DNA from: Closterium sp. NIES-65
Taxonomy: Eukaryota > Streptophyta > Zygnematophyceae > Desmidiales > Closteriaceae
Reading direction: 5' to 3'
DNA: 64,000 bases
NCBI GenBank assembly: GCA_948144175.1
Contig: CANXME010002013.1
Location: 552,725 to 616,724, forward strand
Position numbers and translations under genes: made by a program. Positions within the stretch are counted from its first letter, which is position 1. Every line of letters begins with the position of its first letter. This document shows, piece after piece, positions 1 through 10,081 of the stretch. Under the pieces are notes generated by a model. The model worked only from the letters and a program-made list of their open reading frames with translations, had not been told where the DNA came from and ran no database searches.

Positions 1-912
1 AACACCCCCCCCAGAAACAGTAGAATCCAGAGGTCGCCCTTCAGTCTTATTGTCTTCTTCAGTCTCCAGCCGTTCTTCAACCTCCCTTCTGCCTGCAATC
101 CCTGTACGCTCTCCTATGGCCTGTGACCCTTCTTCGTTGTGGGGGCGCACTTCGCGCCCTTCAGTCTGACTCTCTTCTTCACTCTCTGTAATTTCTGTGC
201 GTTCTTCAGTCTCCCAGGAACCCTCTACTTCGTCCCCTTTGCCAAAAATCTCAGCAAAAGTCGCAGCAAATCCAGCCTTTGATCTCTCTGCCTTCCCTGC
301 AGCAACTCTCGCCTCAACCACCGCTTTCCCAGCAGCTTCCGCAGCAAAAACAGCCTCTGCAGCAGCGGCTGTTGCCTCCGCCTTGGCGGCTGCCGCCCTG
401 CCAGCCGCAGATGCTGCCAAACGCTGCAGTTCCGACGCGGTTTCTGCTGCTTCTGCTGCCTCTGCAGCAGCTGTTGCAACCTCTTGGCGCAGAGAGGCGA
501 GGTTGGCGTATGCAGCTTGTGCAGACCCTGCTCTAGAAGAGAGTTCAGGACGAGAGGGAGGAGGAGGAATGGGAGGAGGAAAGGCAGGAGGAGGGGCAGG
601 AGGGAGAGGTGGAAGGGAGTAGGGGTATGGAGTAGCAGGGAGGTAAGGCGGCGAAAGAGGAGGAAACGAGGGAGGGATAGGAGGATCGGTGGTCTTGTCG
701 TCAGAACTGCTCCTGCTGCTAGGTGACGTCTGGCAGTCAAAGAACTCGCAAAGATCGTCTTCAGAACCATCTTCGAACTCGCCCAGAGCAGCAGCAGCCT
801 TGCCGTGAGCATCGGGAAAAGCAGCAGGCCTGCCGTGAGCAACGGGAGAAGCAGCCTCGCCGCGAGGAAGCCTTTTTGCTGAATGAGACGGATCAGGCTG
901 ATCAGAATCCAT
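1..912 (-). CDS. Partial low-complexity protein, family X copy A
   Basis: An open frame runs without a stop from the ATG at 912 to the left edge, 304 codons, so the gene is cut off by the window. The N-terminus is MDSDQPDPSHSA, followed by an Ala/Gly-rich stretch, an acidic patch (about residues 45-65), a proline-rich segment (about 90-140), a long Ala/Glu-rich helical segment likely to be a coiled coil (about 145-220) and a Glu/Thr-rich acidic tail. No known domain was recognised. The start is chosen because the same N-terminal pattern (MD..QP..S.SA) and a similar upstream stretch recur at 59716 on the plus strand. Later segments also align at DNA level with that copy (AAGKAER, then TEER...TEG). 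Function unknown. The long intact frame and the second copy argue for a real gene; it could have introns beyond the window. Confidence 0.6.
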   Translation of the reverse strand, partial: MDSDQPDPSHSAKRLPRGEAASPVAHGRPAAFPDAHGKAAAALGEFEDGSEDDLCEFFDCQTSPSSRSSSDDKTTDPPIPPSFPPLSPPYLPATPYPYSLPPLPPAPPPAFPPPIPPPPSRPELSSRAGSAQAAYANLASLRQEVATAAAEAAEAAETASELQRLAASAAGRAAAAKAEATAAAAEAVFAAEAAGKAVVEARVAAGKAERSKAGFAATFAEIFGKGDEVEGSWETEERTEITESEEESQTEGREVRPHNEEGSQAIGERTGIAGRREVEERLETEEDNKTEGRPLDSTVSGGGV

Positions 913-2609
913 GCCGAACGCTACTCAGAGAATACCTGTCGCAGGAGCACAATATTTTTTCACCCTCCACGCTTTAATATTACTGGTTCGGTAAGGTTGA
1001 GGTTAACTTGCGGCACCGAGGCGAGGTGCAGCGCCGTGTCGCATCGGCTTGCCGAGGCGAATGTAGAGTCAGACTGTACAAGGCAACAAGGCGTGGTCGA
1101 GGTGTGACACAAAGCCGTGACTCAAATCGCCGTGATTTTGAGGGAGTTGCGTGCATGCGCTGTGACTCGCGTGCGCGCGCGGGTGTGATTTGACCTTTCC
1201 ACGCCGAGTGGGAGGGACCACTCGGTTCAATAGCCGCTTCCGAGGGAGAGAACCCGGCCATGCCCCTCGAGGTTTCCCCGAGGGTCTCGCCTCGGCAATT
1301 GCCAGCCGGTGATGCAGGATGGGAGCGTTTCGAAATTCGAGGGAGAGTGAATTGTTTGTGAACCATTTCCGAGGATATCGGGTCCCATCCCATGCATATG
1401 CACTGCATCCGCGGTTCGGTTCGGGCCTCTAGTATGTATCCCGGCGGAAACTTGCATGATCTGCATCGTTTCACGGTTTGGGTCTCTGTTATGGCGGGGC
1501 TGCGGAGAGTCTCGCCATAGCAGAGCGTGGGTTAGGGCGTGGGTCGTGTGCGGGATGATGGATGCGAATAGGAGGGATGATGGAAGGGCTAGTTTCCCCT
1601 AGACGGATGCGCTAGAAGGGCCATGGCGGCTGGTCGTATGGCGGTGCGGAGGGGGAAGCTAGCTGTCGGATCGAATAGGACGAGGCATGATGCATACGTT
1701 AAGATGGCGGATTGTCGTGTACGAGGCACGAGGCACGACGCATGGTGTTAAGCTGGAACTTGGGGCATGGTATGCAACGAGGTAATGGGTATTGCGATGC
1801 GGGCGACTCGAGGCACAACGCATGCTGCGTTGATGGCCATGTCTCGCGACTCGCGATGGATGATGGCAAGTACATGGCCTTGCGACGACGAGAATAAGGC
1901 GTGGATACCCGTGGATCAACACGGGTAGAAGAAAAACAAAAATGCTGGAATAGTGGTTCCGCCACCCTCAAAGCTGATTAGTGGTTAAGATTCTCACTGC
2001 TTCTGGTGCTGGCGGCGGCTTCAAGCGAGCCTAGAAGCGCCGATAAGAGAGTTCGGGTTTCGATGTAATAGCTGGGAAGCAAGAAGATAAATCCGAGGTA
2101 GCCAAGGAAACACCTGGAATCGAAAATGGGATGCGAAATTCAGAAGAAGGATTTGATGAGGTGTTGAAGGGAAGATGAGAAAGTGGGAGGTCCATTGTTC
2201 GTGGTTTCCCTGGGTTTTTCTATGCCATCTGGTGCTGAATTTTATTGAGAAAAATTGCTTATGCTGATAAAAAATTATGATTGAAGTAGATCTCGGGAGA
2301 GACGAGCTTGCCCAGCCAGCATACTTATAAACGTGTTACACGGGGCAAAATCTTCTGGAACACAAACTTACTAGTCCCAGCTCAGCCCGCTAGGTAAATA
2401 CCAGCTTAAAAATTCTCCAACTAGGCCCAAACTACCATCCTAACGGGCATAAATTTCGCGCCTCCAAATCGAAGTCACGCAGCGCCTCGAACCTCGGGCT
2501 CCTTGTCTTCTCCCTCGGCTCTCGTCGAAAGAAGCTACAAGCACGAGCACTGTGAGCAGCAGTGTGAGAAAGCGCTCTTGCTTTGCATCGGTAACTTGGA
2601 ACCGACACC
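913..2609. other. Intergenic region between divergent genes
   Basis: No gene was recognised. This is the shared upstream region of the minus-strand gene ending at 912 and the plus-strand gene starting at 2610. Part of it (about 1690-1900) is a degenerate dispersed repeat, listed separately. The last 60 bases before 2610 carry a leader (GGTAACTTGGA...ACCATG) that is also seen before the two paralogous genes at 5241 and 9935. Confidence 0.5.
1690..1900 (+). repeat. Dispersed repeat R1, copy 1
   Basis: A degenerate segment with the core ACGAGGCACGACGCAT (about 1729-1744) and a second block GCGACTCGCGATGG further on. Similar cores appear in inverted orientation at about 5760-6000 and 59180-59320. 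There is no coding potential or terminal structure that would name the family. Confidence 0.4.
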
Positions 2610-3733
2610 ATGTGCATCACGTTTCGTCCCTGTTCGGAGCCCGACCTTCCCGGCATCTATTGGCGCGACGACGACCAATGGCGGCCGTACGACCGCGCCA
2701 CTTCGCGCGCAATTCTCAAGGCGGCCTCGCTGGGCCTTAGAAACGTGAGCCTGGGGATTTTCACGTCGAATGTCTACCCCAGCGGCGCGACTTACACTCT
2801 GGACCTGCAGAGCCTTCAGCAGAGGAACACGAGAAGCGGACAGGAGCGGCCGGTTCTGATCATCCCTAAGCTGACGCTTACTGAGCTGAGCACGGCAGTG
2901 GTAACGCCTTCTGTGGTGAGCTACGCAATGATTACTCGTTAATTCTCCACTTTCCGTTTGTCCATGTTGTTTTTTCTAGACGGGGGAACGCATTTAAATC
3001 TGATCAAAACTCGGAATGGTTCAATGGCAGGTGTGGAACCAGATCATCAATGCGTTCACGACAGAGGCATACGTGGAGCATGTTGTGAAGCAGCGAGCGA
3101 CGAAGTGCAACTCCGTCGTGCTGCATGTTCGCCGCAACCCGTACCTCACTCCGGGTTCGCCGTTATTCACGCGATTTCTTGCCACTGCACAGAATCTGCC
3201 AGCTGATGCTGCTCTCGGTATGCCCTCCTTTTTTCCCGAGATTTTTTTGCAGTGCTGCACTCTGACGGGCTTCGTTTTTATCGTAAAGATGTTTCGACGG
3301 GCTCAACTTCCCCCTGACCTAATGATTCCCCTTCTAGTTTCAAGGGTTTTTCTCCTCTTTTCCTAACTTGCCTGGCTTTGTCGCATGAAACTCTTCAGTC
3401 AAGGGTCTGACGTACATGGACACAGCGGAAGCAGGAAATCTCGACCTCGCGTTTCACGGGACTAGCTCTAGCTGCTTTGACCCGATTCTGCGAAACGGGA
3501 TGAGCCCTACTCACCGCAAAAGCACTCCACTGGGAGACTGGTTCACGCGGCAAGTGTCCTATGCTGCACATTACTCCCAGTCGAGGGATGGAACCCGCGG
3601 GTATGGTGGGAGAAAATTAATCGCTTTTTTGCTCCTTGTGGAAAAGAAGGCAGTGGTGCAGGAGAGCGGTGATGTGATTGTAATGAGTGACACAAGCCAC
3701 CAGCTTCCTGTCGCGGAAGTGACTGTGCAGTAA
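2610..3733 (+). CDS. WWE-domain PARP-like protein, paralogue 1
   Basis: Three exons are inferred: 2610-2915, 3031-3217 and 3399-3733, giving 275 residues. The introns are GTGAGC...CAG (phase 0) and GTATGC...CAG (phase 1); exon 2 has the same 187-nt length as in paralogue 3. Residues about 12-85 are a WWE domain (PGIYWRDDDQW, then YTLDL, QQRNTRSG and RPV); WWE domains bind ADP-ribose units or partner proteins. Residues about 100-275 resemble a PARP catalytic fold: an RRNPYL...F segment like the R.QN..LW..F of PARPs, then HGT, then GDWF in place of GxYF, then a final GDVIVMSD strand. The usual His-Tyr-Glu triad therefore reads His-Trp-Asp, so transferase activity is doubtful. WWE plus PARP is the layout of plant SRO/RCD1 proteins, but no RST domain is present. 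Faces paralogue 2 tail to tail. Confidence 0.8.
2916..3030 (+). other. Intron 1 of WWE-PARP paralogue 1
   Basis: 115 nt, from GTGAGC after TCT GTG to CAG before GTG TGG AAC. The boundary matches the protein break in paralogue 3 (TPSV|VW). Stops occur in all frames before the acceptor. Confidence 0.8.
3218..3398 (+). other. Intron 2 of WWE-PARP paralogue 1
   Basis: 181 nt, GTATGC to TTCAG, phase 1 within a Val codon. The pyrimidine-rich 3' part and the conserved joint DAALG|VKGLT in the paralogues fix the boundaries. Confidence 0.8.
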
Positions 3734-4285
3734 GGGTGCACATCTTTTCTAGTGCGCTTCGAGGAATGTTTTGCGCTGGCGCTGAGACCAATCGTGTACA
3801 TAGAGAATGGCTAGAACCTTGTACATACGAAAATCAGACGTATTGCTTGTTCTCCCAATGTGTAATCTGCACATTGTTTAGATTTGTATTGCATGTTTTC
3901 ACCTTGCTTACATATTTTCAGACCCTTGGTTTTTTTTTGGTAGTGTGGTAATACAGGTTCCCTGTATCCGTTGTTTCTGACATTTTATGCTGGAAAGTGG
4001 ATTTTAATATAAAGTTCTATATCGAGGATGCTTTGAGTAAAAATACCTACGACATTTCTCTTCATGTAACATCCAGGATACACGAACCCTAATGCAAACT
4101 ATTTCCACAACAAACATTTGCTTGCATAAGTGTACAAGCATCAGACGCTATCCAATCTGTATATACAAAATGTACAATTCGGCTTGGACCGTCACTTCTG
4201 CGCATCCTCCTTACTACCCTGTCACTTCTGCGCCAACTGACACTTTCGTTTCGCGCCATTACCGGACTGTCCCTTTCGCGCCATT
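3734..4285. other. Convergent 3' region of paralogues 1 and 2
   Basis: AT-richer, non-coding sequence between two tail-to-tail genes; it holds both 3' UTRs and polyadenylation signals that I cannot place. The stretch just before 4285 (TCGGCTTGGACC, then CTGCACTGTCAC) is repeated before paralogue 3 at about 8508-8730, so the duplication included 3' flanking DNA. Confidence 0.5.
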
Positions 4286-5241
4286 TTACTGCACTGTCAC
4301 TTCCGCGACAGGAAGCTCGTACCTCGCATCATTCAAAACAATCACATCGCCGCTCTGCTTCACTATCGCCGCCTCCACCACGACCAGCAAAAACGCAATT
4401 ACCCTTTTCCCACCAATACAGTGACCTTCCCTCGACATTGAAAACCATGCGGCAGATGCCACTTGCCGCGTGAACCAGTCTCCCCGTGGACTGCTTTTGC
4501 GGTGAGTAGGGCACATTCCGTTTTGAAGAATAGGCTCGAGGCTGCTAGACCGAGTGCCATGAAACGCGAGGTCCAGATTCCCATTTCCCTTGGTATCCAT
4601 GTACGTTAAACCGTCGGCTGAAAGGTTTCATACGACAGCAGAGGGGGTATATGGAGGAAAGACACAGAAAAGGAAATACGGGCTTGTTGTAACATCGCTG
4701 ACGGTATGATGCAAAACGAGAAATGGATGAGCTTACCGAGAGCAGCATCAACTGGCAGATTCTGCGCAGCGGTGACGAATTGCGTGAATAATGGCGACCG
4801 GGGCGTTAGGTAGGGGTTACGGCGAATATGCAGCACGACGGAGTTGCACTTCGACGCTCGCTGCTTCACGACATACTCCACGTACGCCTCTGTTGTGAAC
4901 GCATCAATAATTCGCTCCCACACTCTTTTTGAAAAGTTCCCAGCGGGGATGAGAGCCATGAACAGCTCCGTAACAGTCAGCTTTGGGATGAACAGAACCG
5001 GCCGCTCCTGCCCGCTTCGGGTGTTCCTCTGCCGCAGGCGTTTCAAGTCCAGCGTGTAAGTCGCGCCGTTAGGGTAAACACTCGACGTGAAGGTACCCAG
5101 GTCTACGTTGCTGAGGTTCCTCGAGGCCGCCTTGAGAATCTCGCGGGTCGTCGCACGGTCGTATTGCCGCCATTGGTTGTTGTCGCGCCAGTAGATGCCG
5201 GGAAGGCTGGGCGTCAAGCAGGGACGAAACTTGATGCACAT
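4286..5241 (-). CDS. WWE-domain PARP-like protein, paralogue 2
   Basis: Two exons on the minus strand, 5241-4737 and 4617-4286, giving 278 residues. The single intron (GTAAGC...TTTCAG, phase 1) matches intron 2 of the paralogues. The site of intron 1 is read straight through, with a short non-homologous insert (about GNFSKR) before VWERI, so this copy has lost or exonised intron 1. WWE domain at residues about 12-85 (PGIYWRDNNQW, YTLDL, RQRNTRSG). The PARP-like part has RRNPYL, FHGT, GDWFTRQ and GDVIVLND, again with Trp and Asp at the Tyr and Glu triad positions. Stop TAA directly after VTVQ, as in the other two. Divergence from its neighbours is clear but no break is seen, so it is probably functional. 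Confidence 0.8.
4618..4736 (-). other. Intron of WWE-PARP paralogue 2
   Basis: 119 nt, donor GTAAGC after the DAALG codons, acceptor TTTCAG before DGLTYMD. Phase 1, the same position as intron 2 of the paralogues. Confidence 0.8.
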
Positions 5242-5759
5242 GTTGTGACTCCAAGTTACCGCTGCAAGGCAAGAACGCGCTTTGCTCGAAGTGCACTTGC
5301 TTGTCGTTGCTTTCGACGAGTGCCGATGAAAAAGTCAGGGAGCCGGAGGTTCGAGGCGCTGAGCGCGCCCGTTGTCAGGCTTGTCTGGGGCTGAACCATG
5401 GATTTAACCTGGTAGTTGCCCAGGACTTCTAAAATGTGGACTATTCAGTACAATCTGCAGCTTTACCCTGTTCGAATGAAGTGCGTCAGTAGCCAGGTAA
5501 GCTTTCCAGGCTGGAGCTGGCGTGATATTTTTTTGTTCCAACATCATGAGATATTTTGGCCAACATTCAGTATACCGCCCTGACAAACACAAGTTTTGTA
5601 ATATCGGAAGCCTGACAAACATAAGTTTTGTTATATCGGAAGCCTTTTTGTGTCGCCCCCTTTTTGCTTCCCCATGCCCTCATAACCCTTGCCTCGATCT
5701 CGCATAATCCGATCCGACCTCTTATTCCTTGGGCTTCGGTGATCCCATCTTCCCCGTTC

Positions 5760-6000
5760 TAATACATTGTTGTACACGCCTTAATCACGCCGTCATCACA
5801 CATCGCGAATCGTGTGACCATCCAGGCAGAATACGTCGTGCCTCGTGTCGCGTGCATCTTCAAAAATAAATTTCCGCATATTTCCGCCATGATCGCGCCT
5901 CGTGCCTCGTGGGCATAAGTCGTTTCCCCCCATCGTGCCTGCCATGACGCTTGTCGCGCATCGCGAACACGCACAAGCGTCATCTCATGCTATCTTCCAC
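5760..6000 (-). repeat. Dispersed repeat R1, copy 2 (inverted)
   Basis: Shares the GCACGAGGCACGACG-type core (on the minus strand, about 5850-5832) and a CGCGATGCGCGAC block with copy 1 at 1690-1900 and copy 3 at 59180-59320. Similarity is patchy; family unknown. Confidence 0.4.
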
Positions 6001-6152
6001 GCGCCTTGTTGCGGCTTGTTATAGATCGTCGGCCTTCCAAACAGCCTCGACTCAACAATACAGTCCCTAGTCCCTCAGAGTTCAGCTCTTCGAACCGCGA
6101 AAGAGAGATGCTGCATAGGGGTAGAGCTTCGGACCGCGAGAGGACATGCATG

Positions 6153-6222
6153 CATGGTTCACGAATCACCCAGGGGATTCGCCCGAACGGTCCGTTCCCC
6201 TGGTGGTGATTCGTGAACCATG
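6153..6222. repeat. Long inverted repeat
   Basis: Left arm starts CATGGTTCACGAATCACC and continues CAGGGGA. The right arm is its reverse complement ending at 6222, with a 2-base bulge. About 25 paired bases surround a loop of roughly 18. It could be a MITE remnant, a small-RNA hairpin or a chance palindrome. Confidence 0.6.
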
Positions 6223-6794
6223 GAGCTGGACAGAATTCCGGGATGCTTTTCTTCCTGCATGCATAGCCGGCTGTCATTTGCCGAGGATGAATTCCTCGCG
6301 GGTACCGTCGGGGGAATCATTGGACTGGATATTTCTTTCCCGTCGTAAGCGCTAACGAGTCCCCCGGGGCGGAGGGGAGTCACGGTCATGGGTCCGGATG
6401 ACACCGCGCGCGCGCCACTTCCATGGTATGGCGCAAGCTGCTCGCTGCGCCCCACCCCGCTGCGCCGCGAGTTGACACCAACCGAAGGATGTTAAAGCAT
6501 TCATATCTCTTTCCGCATGAAGCTCAATCTCTACCTGTGTCACACGGATGTTAAGACACTCTCACGCTGCCTGTGTCTTACGAAATCTCTGATTACTGCG
6601 GATTCATGATCTTACTCAGCTTTGCTCGTTCTCCTACGTCAAGGCTCCTAATCCAGCCGATTTGAGTCCAGCCAAACGGCAGTTCCTGAATCCAGTGCGC
6701 CTGCAGAAGGGCGCTGCAAGAAGCAATAGATGGTGTGAGTTGAGTGGGTGCATAGGGGATTGCGGTTGGGCCAGCTGCTAAGGCGCTGAGGCTC

Positions 6795-6958
6795 ATGACG
6801 CTTGAAAGGAGAGAGCGCAGCAGTGGTGATGTGGGGATGGATCCAGGGGTAGGGATGCAAATTGCGGAGGGAGGGAGGAAGAGGTTGGTGAGGTGGTGTT
6901 CAGAGAGACGGGTGGGCAGGGGAATGGGAGTGGAAGGGGACGAGGCGGACTGGGAGCG

Positions 6959-6993
<35 letters not shown>

Positions 6994-7958
6994 TCCTCCT
7001 GCATCAGTGGCTGCAGAATCAGAATCAGCAGTATCATTACCAGCAGCAGCAGCAGCAAGCCCTCCTGCATCAGTGGCTGCAAAATCAGAATCAGCAGTAT
7101 CATTACCAGCAGTGGCAGCAGCATCAGCAGCAGGAGTATTATTACCAGCAGTGGCAGCAGCTTCAGCTGTATCAGCAGCAGTACAACTCGCAGCAGTGGC
7201 AGCATGGGAGGCATAAGAACCTATCAGAGAGGGAGCATGATCGCATCATCATGTCGTCAGCACCCCTCCCATCACCACCACCAATCTCTCACCCCAATCC
7301 TTTCCCTAGTGCTGAGCTCTTTCTCCTTGACCTCTCCCACCCGCCACGTCCTCCTCCTCCCCCTGCTGCTCCATCTGCTCGTGCCCTCTCTGCGTCCGCA
7401 GCAGCTGCGGCTGTGAGTGCAGTCCCAGCTCCTCCGTTCCAGAGGGTTCAGGACTCCCCGCGGACGCCTTTTCACGGTTTCGAGGAGCGTTGGGCCACTG
7501 AGGGAGCAAGGGGTAGAGGGGTTGAGAGGGCTGGAGGGGAAGTGCAAGGGGAGGGGATGGGGAGTGGGGCCGTGTGGAGGGCACTGCAACTAGCAGTAGC
7601 GGGTGTCGGCGGGGCTGTAAAGGGTGTGACTGTGTGTATAGGTAAGGCTCTGGGTTTCGTAATGCTTGGAGGGGGAGGGAGCATTAGGAGTGATGTGGAA
7701 GAGGAGTGTGGGATAAAGATGCGAGGAGGGGAGGGAGCAAGGAAGAGGTGGGTGAGGATGAGGGGTTCAGGCCGAGGAGTGGACAGGGGAGTTGCAGTGG
7801 TGTTGGTGGAAGAGGGGAGAAAGCGGAAGAGGAAGCGGAGAGGGAGTGGGGAGAAGAGGAAGCGGTCGAGGGGTAGTGGCTGCTATGGCAGTGGGGGAGA
7901 GGTGGGAGCAGCAGGAGCAGCAGGTTTTTTGGCAACAGCAACACCAGAGGCAGGATAA
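6795..7958 (+). CDS. Gln-rich low-complexity protein (putative)
   Basis: A 387-codon ORF. Residues about 55-140 are Gln-rich: a run of eleven Gln from CAG repeats, then two near-identical units of LLHQWLQNQNQQYHYQQ, then shorter YYQQWQQ variants. This looks like a prion-like or activation-type region. A proline-rich segment follows (about 155-205), then a block with SPRTPFHGFEERWATEGARG that matches repeats at 60.5-61.4 kb in the same frame, and a basic KRKRKRR tail that could be a nuclear signal. The CAG tract could also be read as poly-Ala in another frame. The Trp/Tyr-containing units and the match at 61 kb favour this one. No known domain; intron structure unknown, so the ends are uncertain. 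Confidence 0.4.
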
Positions 7959-8720
7959 GTAGCATCAGTATCAGCAGCAGCACGGAGCCTGCTGTTTCAG
8001 AAGCAGTCGCCGCAGCAGTACAGCAGCAACGCAACACCATGAGCTGTAGTGGCAACATGGACGTGAGAGATGTGTTATTTGAATAGCTGAATCGTTTCAA
8101 CATGTCGTCAGCACCCTTCCCATCGCTATCTCCATTCGCACACGTATGTGTCCCCCAGGGGTGATTTGGAGCTGGTGTTGGGGAAGCTAGGAGCTGTGTT
8201 GTTGAAGCTTGGGGTTGACTGGACTTGTTATTGTTAGGCAGAAAATTTTGGGCATCTTCATAGTAAGTTATGTTTTCTGGTCTGTTCTTTCCATATTAAC
8301 ACTATTGTTTTTTCCATGCATGAAACGTCAGCTCTGGTACAGCAATGCCAGGCTATCGCAAGCACATGTACATTGTACTTAGTAATTTGTAGAAATCTGC
8401 AACTCCATGTACATGGTCCATTGATTTTCTATGTACAAGGTGACCACCCCAGCTTGGATAATCCATCCCCTTCAAGCTGTATGCTCCATTCCTATTTATA
8501 TACAAACTTCGGCTTGGACCTGACTACACTTGTCGAGCATCCAGAGGCTCCAAGACGAGACGTGCAATCAGCAACTCATTCATCCCATCCAGCAGTCTTG
8601 CAAGCACGTATGCGAACGGTGGCGAAACGAATTACCAGCCCAACGAGATCGCAAGACTCGTGTCAGAGAAGTTATTCCCGCCCTTTCCTGCTATGATTTC
8701 CGATTCAGCTTTCCCGCTCT
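7959..8720. other. Non-coding region between the Gln-rich ORF and paralogue 3
   Basis: No gene is supported. The first part still has CAG-rich sequence (7960-8040). The last 200 bases are the 3' flank of WWE-PARP paralogue 3 and share the CTTCGGCTTGGACC block with the flank of paralogue 2. Confidence 0.4.
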
Positions 8721-9935
8721 TTACTGCACTGTCACCTCCGCGACAGGAAGCTCGTAGCGCGCGTCACTCAGTACAATCACATTGCCGCTCTCCCTCTCCG
8801 TCACCACCACTTCCTTCACCACAAGCAGAAAAAACATTATCACCTTCACACCGCCATTCCAGCCGCCACTTTCCCTGATCATTGAGTATTGCTTAGCAGT
8901 GGACACTTGCCGCGCGAACCAGTCTCCGTGTGGAGTGCTTTTGTGGTGGGTAGGGCTCATTCCGTTTTGCAGAATAGGGTCGAGGCTGCTGGAGCGAGTA
9001 CCGTGAAACGCGAGGTCCAGAGTTCCTGCTTCTTCGGTGTCCATGCACGTCAGTCCTCTGACTGAAAAAGGTTTTGCATACGACAGGACAGGGTGGATGC
9101 ATGGAGAATCCGGAGAAACAACTTTGAAGAAAAACGAAAACAGCAGGGATATGGATCCGTCAAAACACGAGCACGAGAACTGTTGCAGAGAGCAGCATGA
9201 TCTTGAGAGCAGCATGAGCTGGCTCGTGGAGCACAAGAGGAAAGGGCGAAGGCAGCAGAGAGCATACCGAGAGCATCATCGGGTGGCAGGTTCTGTGCAG
9301 TCTCGAGAAACCCCTTCACCAACGGCGATTCAGATGTCAGGTACGGGTTTCGGCGAACATGCATCACGACCGAATTGCACTTCGCCGCTCGCTGAGTTAC
9401 CACGTGCTTCACGTAAGCCTCCGAGGTGAACGCATCGATGATGATCTTCCACACCTGACAAATACAATCCAGCTCAATCCAGCCCGAATCAGATTCCGAA
9501 TGCGACTTGTCATGTCGATCAGAAGTTGTGGAAGCTATTTAAACGGCCTTACAACAAATCATCACAGCTGCGCTGTTAGTTAACAGTTCAGTGAACTTAC
9601 GACGGGTATCATGCATAAAGATAGAAGCTTACCACAGAAGGAGTCATCACAGCAACGCTAAGCTCCCAAAGCGTCAGGTTCGGGATGACTAGAACCGGGC
9701 GCTTCTGTCCGGTTTTCGTGTTCTTCTGCTGCAGGCCCTGCAGGTCCAGCTTGTACTTTGCGCCTTTCGGGTGAACTTTTGACGTGAAATCCATGTGCAT
9801 GCTGGTAAGACCCTGCGACGCCGCCTTGATTATCGCGCGGGTCGTGGTGCGGTCGTACTGCTTCCAATCCTCTTCGTCGCGCCAGTAGATGCCGGGAACC
9901 ACGGGGTCCGCGATGGGGGGAAAATGGAGGCACAT
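8721..9935 (-). CDS. WWE-domain PARP-like protein, paralogue 3
   Basis: Three exons on the minus strand, 9935-9633, 9454-9268 and 9061-8721, giving 276 residues. Donors are GTAAGC and GTATGC and both acceptors end in CAG; phases and exon 2 length (187 nt) equal those of paralogue 1. WWE domain at residues about 12-85 (PGIYWRDEEDW, YKLDL, QQKNTKTG). The PARP-like part contains RRNPYL, LAFHGT, GDWFARQ and a final GNVIVLSD. The triad position that is Glu in active PARPs is Asn here, and Asp in the other two copies. The tail ELPVAEVTVQ then TAA is shared. Probably an intact gene of a local family; role unknown, possibly ADP-ribose sensing or scaffolding. Confidence 0.8.
9062..9267 (-). other. Intron 2 of WWE-PARP paralogue 3
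   Basis: 206 nt between DDALG and VRGLT; donor GTATGC, acceptor TTTTTCAG, phase 1. Confidence 0.8.
9455..9632 (-). other. Intron 1 of WWE-PARP paralogue 3
   Basis: 178 nt between TPSV and VWKII; donor GTAAGC, acceptor TTTGTCAG, phase 0. Confidence 0.8.
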
Positions 9936-10081
9936 GGTGTCCGCTCCAAGTTACTACTGTTGAAAGTTATCGCTCTTAACTTAGGCCGCGTTCACGCCTT
10001 TATCACCTTTATCGCATCGCTCCTAAGGCAGTGTCACGCTCAGCTAACCAAGTACCGCATCATCCCATCACCAAAATGGAA

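Larger units (their letters stand above)
5242..6794. other. Intergenic region with repeats
   Basis: No gene was recognised. It holds the promoter side of paralogue 2, a short doubled segment at about 5578-5644 (CTGACAAACA.AAGTTTTG.TATATCGGAAGCC twice), an inverted copy of dispersed repeat R1 and a long inverted repeat at 6153-6222, each listed separately. Short ORFs here have no recognisable content. Confidence 0.5.

Noticed and set aside
225-842. 205-codon minus-strand Leu-rich ORF
   Set aside because: It overlaps the 304-codon frame from 912 that has a conserved N-terminus at a second locus; the Leu-rich frame has none.
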